Source: Spirochaetota bacterium
GTDB lineage: Bacteria; Spirochaetota; Spirochaetia; Sphaerochaetales; Sphaerochaetaceae
Length of the DNA stretch: 36,784 nt
Assembly (NCBI GenBank): GCA_918298275.1
Contig: CAKJZO010000006.1
Location: 1 to 36,784, forward strand
Direction of reading: 5' to 3'
The translations under genes were made by a program, and so were the position numbers. The notes under the pieces were generated by a model. That model was given only the letters and a program-made list of their open reading frames with translations, ran no database searches and was not told where the DNA came from. The first letter of the stretch is position 1; every line of letters begins with the position of its first letter. Shown piece after piece: positions 8,482-16,364 of this stretch.

Positions 8482-11400
8482 ATGAAGCGCTTTCTGGCCG
8501 TTCTGGCCCTCCTGACAGTTGCCCTGGCTTTTGCCTTTGCGGAAATTCCGCTTCTGGCAAGGTCAATCCTGTCATCGAGTACCGAGGAGCTTCGGGCCAT
8601 GTCACGGGCTTTCGGCCTCGATGACCAGGTTCCCGAGGATCAGCTCGTTGAAAACCTCCTCGAGTATTTCTCGATTGATCTGGATGAACAGCCCGAAGAG
8701 GATTCACAGATAAAGCCCCAGAAAGCAACATCCATAATGATCGACAATGCCGACAGTCTGTTCTCCTCCGGTGATACTGTGATATTGTCAGGCAATGTAA
8801 GGATTTCCTTCACTACGGAGTCAGATAGCTCCGAGCGTACGCTGATTTCCGATACTGTGGCAATCAACCTCAAGGAGAAGGTCCTCGATGCCTCGGGATC
8901 GGTTTCTTTGGATGGAACAAAAGACCAGAAGCGTACCTTCAGGGGCGAAGTCATCAGCCTTGACTGGGGATCGCTTGATGTCGTCGTGTTCGAGGGAATG
9001 AGCTCCACGGGAAGGAAGAATTCTTCCGGAACCGAAATCATGTTCTACGTTGCCGGCGATTCGATTTCCTACGCCGGTGCAAGCGGAGGAATCTTCTTCC
9101 GGCACGGCACGATAGCCACTACCAGCGAGGATCCATACTGGAGCATCACGGCCGACAAACTCTCGCTTTCACAGAACGACCTGTTCGTAGACAGGGCGGT
9201 CTTCAAGCTCGGAAGGGTTCCGATCTTCTATTTCCCGATTTTCTTCTATCCGGGCACGACGCTTTCCTTCAACCCGTCTATGGGTCTTTCAAGCGATAGG
9301 GGAATGTTCCTGACAACCACGTACGAGGTCTATGGAAAATACCCGAAGCTAGGAGTGCTAGGAACTAAGGGCAAGACGAATTCCTCTGATGCCAAGGACG
9401 ATTCAAACGACAATTCCGATGTTTCCAAGTCCATCACCTCGTTTCTCAGCACCAGCGACGATTCGGAGATGATCCGCGACGGCTTCTACTACAGGGCCCT
9501 GGAAGACGGGGAGCAGCCAAGCGATCTGGAGAAGTGGGCGAAGAGCAGCTCAAGCTATATGGCTGTCTTTGCAGATACCTATGAAAACATCGGAACGATA
9601 CTTGGAATCGATACATTGAATTACCTTTTCGATAAGAAGATGATGATTTCGGCTATCGGTGTCATGGGCTACAGTGCCAACAAGCTCGATACCTACCTCA
9701 ACCGTTTCAGATATTCATTCGACTTCAATTTCAACTACAGGATCAACAAGCTGAACCTGACGGTCAAGCTTCCGACCCTGAGCGACCCGTATGTCAGACG
9801 CAATTATCTGAACAGGAACACCGCCTTTGCATTGGATTCCATTCTCAATGCCGAGCAGTTCTTCCCGACCACATATTCGGATGTGAACAACTACACCTGG
9901 TCGGCCGATGCGAGCTACAGCCTTTCGAAGGGTGCCTACAGCCTGAATCTCAGTTCCCTGAAGGCCGACATCGATTTCAAGTTCAACAAGACGACCGAGA
10001 ACGGCGAGAGTTTCTACAAATCGGATGTCGTCGAAGCGTCTTTGCCTTATCTCAGCCTGTCGTCGAACGGTACGTTCCTTGACCTCAAGGGGCAGAGCAC
10101 AAAGACTACGAAGTCCCTGGAATACACAAGTGAACTGGCCCGTGAGTTCTCGGAGGAACTAGCTGAGCTTGAGAATGAAGATCCGACGGAGGTCGAATCA
10201 GGGGAATCTGTCACAATTGACCTCAGACCGTACAAGGGTCCGGATCTCAAACTTGAGGAGACAACCACCACAGAAGCGGCTTCTCTCAAGATGGGCTATA
10301 CCTTCAGCCAGAGCCTGGACAACATTTACAAGGAAGAGCTCAAGCACGACAATTTCTACACCAGGGTCTCCGGGTCGTTCTATGTGAATGCCGCCGCCCC
10401 GGGCAGGTGGTTCGAGATTTCGGAAACGGTCAGGCCGCAGTTCAACTTTACCAAGAGCAACCTTTCCGATGAGAATCCGGAAAACGTGAGTACGATCGAT
10501 GAGTTCAACCTTACATCGGTTTTCAAGGCCGCAATCCCCAGACTCGGAATCACATACAATCTGCAGCAAAGGATCTACACCCACTACGAGAGAACCGGTG
10601 CAGGGTCCGGTGAGAACAGAGACCGCTGGGGCGAGTGGACCAAGGAAGACGTACAGATCCACAACATCACATTCTCCAAGGCGGTAGGACGTTTCACGTT
10701 CGGTTTCTATTCCCAGTTCAAGCCTCTTACCGAAATCATCAAGCCATCGCTCAGCTATTCCGACGGAACCTTCGCCGCATCTGCTGATTTCTCACTGAAG
10801 AGGACAGAGGATCAGGACGAGTTCGAGAAGGGCAATGCCAATCTGAATCTGTCCTACACCGGCGGTATCTTCTTTGTTTCTGCTTCCAACAGCTATGACT
10901 TCTCCAAGGTCAAGAATGCAGAAGGAGAGGAGTACTGGGACGGTTATACCCTCAGCCAGAGTGCATGGCTGAAGCCTGTTAAGGGGCTTACTTTTACACA
11001 GAACTCTTCATTCAAAGGCAAGTTCATTGCCCAGAGGCTATCGTTCGGCGCATCCTATGTCCTGGATACGAGCATTCTCGACTTCAGCGCGAATGCCGGG
11101 ATGAGTTTCAAGGACAAGGATTACCAGAAGGACAACCTGAATCTCTCGGTCAGACTCTCCCAGGACAAATTCACTTTCTGGAGAGGACGAATCGGTTTCG
11201 ATTCCTCGCTGACCATGGCGTTCAACTACGATTTCCAGAACCCGTACCGAACGTCACTGACAGTCAACTTCACGTTCAATTTCAGCGTTGCGGAGTTCCT
11301 GGATCTCAGCTTCAGCGTGAGCAGCGCGAACAAGTCATTCTCGAAGTATTTCGATTTCGACACCGATACGTTCAACATCGCCTACATGTGGGAAGACCTG

Positions 11401-11649
11401 AAGAAGAGCTTCGATTTCTTCGGCACGGGACGCAGGAACACGGGCTTCAACCTCAGCTCCTTCAAGATCGGAGCCGTTCACTACATGCGTGACTGGAATC
11501 TCTACGTTGACGCACAGGGCAGTCTTACAACACAATACAGTGGTAAATACGAGTGGGTACCCACGGTGACGGTCTACCTCAGGTGGAACGCCATACCCGA
11601 GCTCAAGACCCAGGGATCCTGGGACAGCTACAACAGGAAGTGGGAATAG
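8482..11649 (+). CDS. LptD/OstA-like outer-membrane assembly protein
   Basis: This 1055-residue protein begins with a signal peptide (MKRFLAVLALLTVALAFAFA). An OstA-like periplasmic beta domain follows at about 85-200 (strands such as LISDTVAINLKEKVLDASGSV and SLDG-KDQKRTFRGEVISLDW), then a large C-terminal beta-barrel with alternating aromatic strands. The junction VPIFYFPIFFYPG (about residue 248) is the family's best-kept motif (VPvfYlPyf). In proteobacteria LptD inserts LPS into the outer membrane. Whether this organism makes LPS, or uses the barrel for another glycolipid, is unknown. It lies 18 bases after uvrA. No LptE or Lpt ABC gene is nearby. Confidence 0.82.
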   Translation: MKRFLAVLALLTVALAFAFAEIPLLARSILSSSTEELRAMSRAFGLDDQVPEDQLVENLLEYFSIDLDEQPEEDSQIKPQKATSIMIDNADSLFSSGDTVILSGNVRISFTTESDSSERTLISDTVAINLKEKVLDASGSVSLDGTKDQKRTFRGEVISLDWGSLDVVVFEGMSSTGRKNSSGTEIMFYVAGDSISYAGASGGIFFRHGTIATTSEDPYWSITADKLSLSQNDLFVDRAVFKLGRVPIFYFPIFFYPGTTLSFNPSMGLSSDRGMFLTTTYEVYGKYPKLGVLGTKGKTNSSDAKDDSNDNSDVSKSITSFLSTSDDSEMIRDGFYYRALEDGEQPSDLEKWAKSSSSYMAVFADTYENIGTILGIDTLNYLFDKKMMISAIGVMGYSANKLDTYLNRFRYSFDFNFNYRINKLNLTVKLPTLSDPYVRRNYLNRNTAFALDSILNAEQFFPTTYSDVNNYTWSADASYSLSKGAYSLNLSSLKADIDFKFNKTTENGESFYKSDVVEASLPYLSLSSNGTFLDLKGQSTKTTKSLEYTSELAREFSEELAELENEDPTEVESGESVTIDLRPYKGPDLKLEETTTTEAASLKMGYTFSQSLDNIYKEELKHDNFYTRVSGSFYVNAAAPGRWFEISETVRPQFNFTKSNLSDENPENVSTIDEFNLTSVFKAAIPRLGITYNLQQRIYTHYERTGAGSGENRDRWGEWTKEDVQIHNITFSKAVGRFTFGFYSQFKPLTEIIKPSLSYSDGTFAASADFSLKRTEDQDEFEKGNANLNLSYTGGIFFVSASNSYDFSKVKNAEGEEYWDGYTLSQSAWLKPVKGLTFTQNSSFKGKFIAQRLSFGASYVLDTSILDFSANAGMSFKDKDYQKDNLNLSVRLSQDKFTFWRGRIGFDSSLTMAFNYDFQNPYRTSLTVNFTFNFSVAEFLDLSFSVSSANKSFSKYFDFDTDTFNIAYMWEDLKKSFDFFGTGRRNTGFNLSSFKIGAVHYMRDWNLYVDAQGSLTTQYSGKYEWVPTVTVYLRWNAIPELKTQGSWDSYNRKWE

Positions 11650-11666
11650 GGAGGAAGTATCTACAG

Positions 11667-12626
11667 ATGGGAACAAGCTTTGTCTTCGAGAATCCTGATG
11701 CAATGAGAAGCGTCTGCGGAATCAATGATGCAAATGTGCCTTACCTCGAGAAACTGCTGGGCTGCAGCATCTACGTGCGCGGTGACAGGGTTGAATGCAA
11801 CACCGAGGACAGCGCCAATCCGGAGGTCAGCTCGCAGCTTTTCTCCGAACTGATGGACAGGCTCTCAAGGCTTTCAGGCATAACGAGCGATATCAGCGAG
11901 CCCGAGATTCTCATGGAATACAAGAGCGCCCAGAGTGCCATGGAGAAAGGGCAGGGAACGGAGGCTCCTTCGAAGCGGGAGTTCATTTCCGTCCTCAGCA
12001 AGGCTGTCTATCCCAAGAGCGACCATCAGGAACAGTACATCCATGCCATGAACAACAGCCAGATCACCTTCGGAATCGGTCCTGCCGGTACAGGCAAGAC
12101 CTATCTGGCCGTTGCACACAGCTTGGGAGAACTTCTTAGCGGCCGAAAGCAGAAGCTTATCCTGACACGTCCCGTCGTTGAAGCCGGCGAAAGCCTGGGT
12201 TTCCTTCCCGGGGACCTTTCCCAGAAGCTCAACCCATACCTCAGGCCGCTGTATGACAGCATGGAGGCTCTCATCGCTCCTGCCACGATAAGGAGGCTCG
12301 AGGATTCCGGTTCGATCGAAATCGCCCCGCTGGCTTACATGAGGGGTCGCAGCATCCACAATGCCTGCATAATCCTCGATGAGGCGCAGAACACCACACA
12401 AGCCCAAATGAAGATGTTTCTCACTAGGATTGGAGAAAACTCTTGTGCTATAATAACAGGAGATGTAACCCAGATAGATCTTCCGAAAAGTCAGCAGAGC
12501 GGTCTGGTGCATGCAAGAAGCATTCTGGATGGCATCGAAGGTATATCATTCGTGAACTTTTCGGCCCGCGATACGGTCAGGTCACGGATTGTGCAAAGGA
12601 TAATTGACGCATATGAGAAAAACTAA
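11667..12626 (+). CDS. phoH: PhoH family ATPase
   Basis: This 319-residue PhoH/YbeZ-type P-loop protein is a predicted RNA-associated ATPase. An N-terminal region (LLGCSIYVRGDRVEC) resembles the KH-like start of the family. Walker A GPAGTGKT begins at residue 138 and Walker B is CIILDEAQN; the segment TRPVVEAGESLGFLPG is diagnostic. ATG 11667 with upstream GGGAGG (11649-11654) gives the usual length. A possible earlier start at 11553 lies inside the lptD-like gene and adds residues unlike the family. The order phoH-pgpH-ybeY is widely conserved and ties it to RNA and ribosome quality control. Confidence 0.94.
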   Translation: MGTSFVFENPDAMRSVCGINDANVPYLEKLLGCSIYVRGDRVECNTEDSANPEVSSQLFSELMDRLSRLSGITSDISEPEILMEYKSAQSAMEKGQGTEAPSKREFISVLSKAVYPKSDHQEQYIHAMNNSQITFGIGPAGTGKTYLAVAHSLGELLSGRKQKLILTRPVVEAGESLGFLPGDLSQKLNPYLRPLYDSMEALIAPATIRRLEDSGSIEIAPLAYMRGRSIHNACIILDEAQNTTQAQMKMFLTRIGENSCAIITGDVTQIDLPKSQQSGLVHARSILDGIEGISFVNFSARDTVRSRIVQRIIDAYEKN

Positions 12627-14790
12627 GGCAGACAGAGCGGGATCCAGAAAGCTTTCGTTCTTTTTCTGCACATTGATAATGCTTATTCTCTCGGTAACCG
12701 TTCCGATTCTGCTGAAGACCAATACGCAGGTTCAGTACAAGTCCATTTACTCGGGCTATACGATAGGCGAGATTGCCGAGAAGAATGTCTATGCCAAGAC
12801 TTCCATAGACCTTATTGATTCCAAAGCGACTCAGAAGGCAATCGAAGAAGCCAGAGCGGCCGTGCTTCCGGTATTCACTCATTCCAACATAACCAATTCA
12901 CGGATTCTGGCAAAAGCTGATGCTGTGCGTCAGGCGGTTGCGAACTTCGACTATGAGATGCTTGTATCGATTCTGGGAGAGACAATAGCCTCTAAGATCA
13001 TGTCTCTGGACAAGGTCGACATCCTTTCGTATGCGTATGATATCGTGTCTGATATCCTCAAGATCGGTTATTTCGATGAATCAGAAATAAGGGAAGCCTG
13101 GAACGAGGGTTATAAGGAAATCACTATCAGCAATCTCTACCAGGAATCGGGTTCCTTCGAATATACCATTGAACTCAACGGCACTTTCGTTGTCATGGAT
13201 TCCAACATCCGTGAGTTCCTCACCGAACGCCTTTCGGGAATCCTGGATGACCTTTCGGCCAAGGAAGCCATCCTCCTCGAGGATATCATCCAGGAAATCA
13301 CCGAGCCCAACATCCTTTACGACAGGGCCCTTACGGAACATAGGCGGGACGATGCCGAAAAGAACGTCGATACCGTCGTGATTTCAATCACCAAAGGCCA
13401 GATACTCATCGAGGCCGATCACGTCGTCAACCATGAGCAGATGGAGCTTCTGAGACTTCTGAGCACTCAGAGCAATTCCTTCTCATTCATAGAGATGGTG
13501 GGGCATATTATCTTTGACAGCATTGTTCTCTCCATCGGACTTTATGTTTTCGGAATGTTCCTCGGCAGCAGCGATCTCCACTTCAGGCAGCACAATTTCC
13601 TGCTTGTTGCCGGATTCTTGATTTCACTGATTGCTACATTCTTCCTGACTCTGCTCTCATCGCGTCTGAATCTTGAATTCAGCGATTCATTCCTTCCGAT
13701 ATTCTTCCTTCCGCTGTTCATGACGGAAGTCACAGGCTACAAGAGAATCGGTTTCGTTTCCAGCTTCATGCTGGCTGCCGTGATGGCAACGCTGCCGACC
13801 GCTTCAATCATGACATTCTTCTACTGCATAGTTTGTTCCAGCGTATCGGTGTTCCTCATCAGGTTCTTCAACAGACGTCTGGACATGATCTACCAGTGGT
13901 TCTTCTCGGCCATTGCCTGTGCCGGCGTTTCAATCCTGTTCATGGTAATCACACAGGCATCGTTCACGATGATCTTCACCGTTCTTCTCGGAACCCTGAT
14001 CAACGTCTCGATCGCATACATCCTGCTGACTGCATTGCTTCCTGTGGCCGAGAAGGTCTTCAACCTTCCGACCATCTTCAGGCTCTATGAGCTGGCATAC
14101 GGAGAGAACCCGATTCTCAACAGGCTTTCTGGTGCCGCTCCCGGAACCTACAGCCACAGCGTTGCGGTTGCAGACCTTGCCGAAGTAGGCGCAAAGGCAA
14201 TCGGTGCCAATCCGCTGCTTGCAAGGGTAGGCGGACTGTATCACGATATCGGAAAGATCGAGCATCCCGAGTACTTCATCGAGAACCAGAACGGAGTGAA
14301 CAAGCATGACGATATCAGCCCGAGCCTTTCTGTCGCTGTCATCAAGAGCCACATCAAGGTCGGTGCTGAAAAGGGAAGGGAAGCCGGTCTGCCGATAGAG
14401 ATCATCAAGATAATCCAGAGCCACCACGGAAACGATGTAATCGCCTATTTCTACAACGAAGCCCTGAAATTCCAGGCTGCTTCCGCTGACGACAACAAGG
14501 GCGAGACCGTCAAGGCCTCAGACTTCTCATACAACGCCGATATCCCGGACTTCAAGGAATGCGGAATAGTCATGCTTGCGGACAGCATCGAGGCCGCCAG
14601 CAGAACCGTGACTCCGAACGCCTCCAAGTACGCCAAGCTGATAGACAGCATCTTCCTTGGAAAGATCGAGCGCGGACAGCTGGATGACAGCAACCTTACC
14701 ATGAACGATATCAGGACACTTTCAGAGGCCTTCGTAAAGACCCTGGTTGCCAGGAACCACTCCAGAATCGAATATCCGGATGAGGACTGA
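12613..14790 (+). CDS. pgpH: 7TM-HD phosphohydrolase, PgpH-like c-di-AMP phosphodiesterase
   Basis: This 725-residue membrane protein has the PgpH/YqfF layout: an N-terminal membrane helix (about 15-35), an extracytoplasmic 7TMR-HDED domain (to ~285), seven membrane segments (~295-490) and a cytoplasmic HD domain. Metal-site motifs are intact: YSHSVAVADLAE, YHDIGK with H544-D545, KHDDISPSLS, QSHHGN and LADSIEAASR. In Firmicutes this family hydrolyses c-di-AMP; the same activity here is inferred. ATG 12613 overlaps phoH by 14 bases; a TTG at 12604 is a possible alternative start. It sits between phoH and ybeY as in many genomes, and KtrAB encoded nearby could be a c-di-AMP target. Confidence 0.9.
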   Translation: MRKTKADRAGSRKLSFFFCTLIMLILSVTVPILLKTNTQVQYKSIYSGYTIGEIAEKNVYAKTSIDLIDSKATQKAIEEARAAVLPVFTHSNITNSRILAKADAVRQAVANFDYEMLVSILGETIASKIMSLDKVDILSYAYDIVSDILKIGYFDESEIREAWNEGYKEITISNLYQESGSFEYTIELNGTFVVMDSNIREFLTERLSGILDDLSAKEAILLEDIIQEITEPNILYDRALTEHRRDDAEKNVDTVVISITKGQILIEADHVVNHEQMELLRLLSTQSNSFSFIEMVGHIIFDSIVLSIGLYVFGMFLGSSDLHFRQHNFLLVAGFLISLIATFFLTLLSSRLNLEFSDSFLPIFFLPLFMTEVTGYKRIGFVSSFMLAAVMATLPTASIMTFFYCIVCSSVSVFLIRFFNRRLDMIYQWFFSAIACAGVSILFMVITQASFTMIFTVLLGTLINVSIAYILLTALLPVAEKVFNLPTIFRLYELAYGENPILNRLSGAAPGTYSHSVAVADLAEVGAKAIGANPLLARVGGLYHDIGKIEHPEYFIENQNGVNKHDDISPSLSVAVIKSHIKVGAEKGREAGLPIEIIKIIQSHHGNDVIAYFYNEALKFQAASADDNKGETVKASDFSYNADIPDFKECGIVMLADSIEAASRTVTPNASKYAKLIDSIFLGKIERGQLDDSNLTMNDIRTLSEAFVKTLVARNHSRIEYPDED

Positions 14791-15257
14791 TGAACATGAA
14801 TACGATCGATGTTTCCTACGACAAGGAATCCTACAAGGAGCTTGCCCCCAAGAAATTCGTGCTTGAGTATCTTAACAGGGTGCTCTCCGAAATAAAGCTG
14901 TCGAATGTGGAGTTCTCCGTATCCTTCATCAATGAAGTCAACATGAAGAAGATGAACAGGAAGTTCAGGGGTATCGATGACAGCACCGACATCCTGAGCT
15001 TTGCTGCAGAGGATGACGACGGATTCGGATTCATAAGCGCAGGCAGGCGCAAGAGGGTACTGGGCGATATGCTCATCTGTCCCGAGGTCCTGGGAAGAAA
15101 CGCCCGGACTTTCAAGGTAACGGAGAACGAGGAACTCAGGCGGCTTCTGATTCACGGCGTCCTTCATCTGTCCGGAGAGAACCACCAGACAAACGATCCC
15201 TCCGAGCCCATGCTGATCAGGCAGGAAAAGATTCTTTCAAAGCTTGTTCTGAGCTGA
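14790..15257 (+). CDS. ybeY: Endoribonuclease YbeY (16S rRNA maturation)
   Basis: This 155-residue metal-dependent RNase acts in 16S rRNA 3' end processing and ribosome quality control. The diagnostic zinc motif H-x3-H-x5-H is present as H122, H126 and H132 (HGVLHLSGENH). The upstream segment MNRKFRGIDDSTDILSFAAE is also typical. The start shares a base with the pgpH stop (TGATG); a second ATG at 14796 is possible. It ends the ispG-ybeY block. Its last 21 bases overlap the tail of the convergent PBP-like gene, and no terminator is seen between them. Confidence 0.96.
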   Translation: MNMNTIDVSYDKESYKELAPKKFVLEYLNRVLSEIKLSNVEFSVSFINEVNMKKMNRKFRGIDDSTDILSFAAEDDDGFGFISAGRRKRVLGDMLICPEVLGRNARTFKVTENEELRRLLIHGVLHLSGENHQTNDPSEPMLIRQEKILSKLVLS

Positions 15258-16316
15258 CAGACCCTGTTCGATGGAGTTTACTGCATAATCAAGAACTGAA
15301 GATACTCTGTAGAACTTTGGATTTACCGATCCGACGAAAACCAGATATCTGGGATTCTCGTCAGGCAAGGTCGTGACGATTGATGTGTTTCCATCCGGGA
15401 ACCTGACCATATCTGCAATCACATCCAGATTGCTCGTGTAGCTGCCGTCCGTCGAATAGGAGACGCTTTTCGATTCCTGATTGTGCTCGGTTACTCCGAG
15501 AACGCAGCTGACTTCCGGTATCCTTACATCAGGGCGGGTAATCGAATTGATCAGGGCTCTGTTCATCCTCTGGGATTCGGATATCATGGAGCTGTCGTTC
15601 AGGTCATAGAACGGATATGTCGTATCGGCAAGAACTTCTCCGCTTCTGATGTCAAGGACAAGTCCCACGCAGTAGTCCGGGCTCTGGATTTCGAACACCT
15701 GCTGCAATGCAAGGTCCAGCAGATACTGGATGTCGAGGTCTATCGACAGATACACGTCCTTTCCGTAGGTCGTGGATTCGCCGAAGCCCGGGGCGGGTGA
15801 GAGCACGCTGTCGAAGACCTTCTCGGTTTCGCTGATCAGCTGTGCGGCATGGAAGGCAGCGGGATAGGTCCTTGTATAATCCTTGCGCATGATGACTTCA
15901 CCGGATGGGATGCTGCTCTTCTCGAGGTCTGCCAGAATCAGGGTTGCATCTGAGGCTTCCAGTCCGGAAGCAACGGGAACAAACTCTTCAGAGGAACCGG
16001 AGATAGTATGTATTATATCTCCCGGAGTGGAATCTGCATGGATGGAGATGATCTGGGATATCGTTTCGATGTTGCCGGAGCTCCTGCTGACAAGTACGGT
16101 CGTCGTGGGAACCTCAAGCGCCAGAGCTCTGCCGTTGCGGTCATAGATCGTTCCGCGTACAACATGGGTTGCGACATTCGGGTTGTTGTATTTGCCCGTC
16201 CGCACTCCGTTTGAAATCATGAGTTCCGCCAGAACGCCCACCAGCACAAGTATTACCAGAAGTGCTATGGCAAGCAGGAAGGTTGAAATGTTGCCTCTAC
16301 TCGTTGAAGAACCCAT
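15237..16316 (-). CDS. PBP-like protein lacking the transpeptidase domain (pseudo-PBP)
   Basis: This 359-residue protein has one N-terminal membrane anchor (about 10-35) and the pedestal of a class B penicillin-binding protein: RGTIYDRNGRALA near residue 55, TRTYPAAFHAAQLI, then VYLSIDLDIQYLLDLALQQ and VLDIRSGEVLA, which open a transpeptidase domain. In E. coli FtsI the stretch NRTITDVFEPGSTVKP follows. Here the ungapped equivalent is NRALINSITRPDVRIP, so Ser and Lys of SxxK are Asp263 and Ile266. No SxxK occurs anywhere in the protein, and the chain ends about 95 residues later without SxN or KTG. The frame is intact, so this looks like a maintained pseudoenzyme, perhaps an FtsI or PBP2 remnant with a scaffold role. 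It is divergent from the LysM/LytM gene. Confidence 0.78.
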   Translation of the reverse strand: MGSSTSRGNISTFLLAIALLVILVLVGVLAELMISNGVRTGKYNNPNVATHVVRGTIYDRNGRALALEVPTTTVLVSRSSGNIETISQIISIHADSTPGDIIHTISGSSEEFVPVASGLEASDATLILADLEKSSIPSGEVIMRKDYTRTYPAAFHAAQLISETEKVFDSVLSPAPGFGESTTYGKDVYLSIDLDIQYLLDLALQQVFEIQSPDYCVGLVLDIRSGEVLADTTYPFYDLNDSSMISESQRMNRALINSITRPDVRIPEVSCVLGVTEHNQESKSVSYSTDGSYTSNLDVIADMVRFPDGNTSIVTTLPDENPRYLVFVGSVNPKFYRVSSVLDYAVNSIEQGLSAQNKL

Positions 16317-16332
16317 GATTTGATATTATAAT
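16304..16332 (+). promoter_or_regulatory. Promoter of the LysM/LytM gene
   Basis: TTGAAG (16304-16309), a 17-base spacer and a perfect TATAAT (16327-16332) predict transcription from about 16339. That gives a 26-base leader with AGGGG (16351-16355) before the GTG at 16365. It overlaps the promoter of the divergent PBP-like gene. Confidence 0.65.
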
Positions 16333-16351
16333 TACAGAGAAGGTTACACAA
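16323..16351 (-). promoter_or_regulatory. Possible promoter of the PBP-like gene
   Basis: On the minus strand TTGTGT (16346-16351), 17 bases, then TAATAT (16323-16328) lie 6 bases before the ATG at 16316. A better -10 match, TATAAT, overlaps it two bases upstream. Either choice predicts an almost leaderless transcript. The A+T core ATTATAAT is shared with the divergent promoter, so the two genes may be co-regulated. Confidence 0.4.
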
Positions 16352-16364
16352 GGGGTTAATTGCC

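Noticed and set aside
11553-11666. Earlier start for phoH inside the lptD-like gene
   Set aside because: It would overlap lptD by about 100 bases and add residues unlike PhoH; ATG 11667 has GGGAGG upstream.
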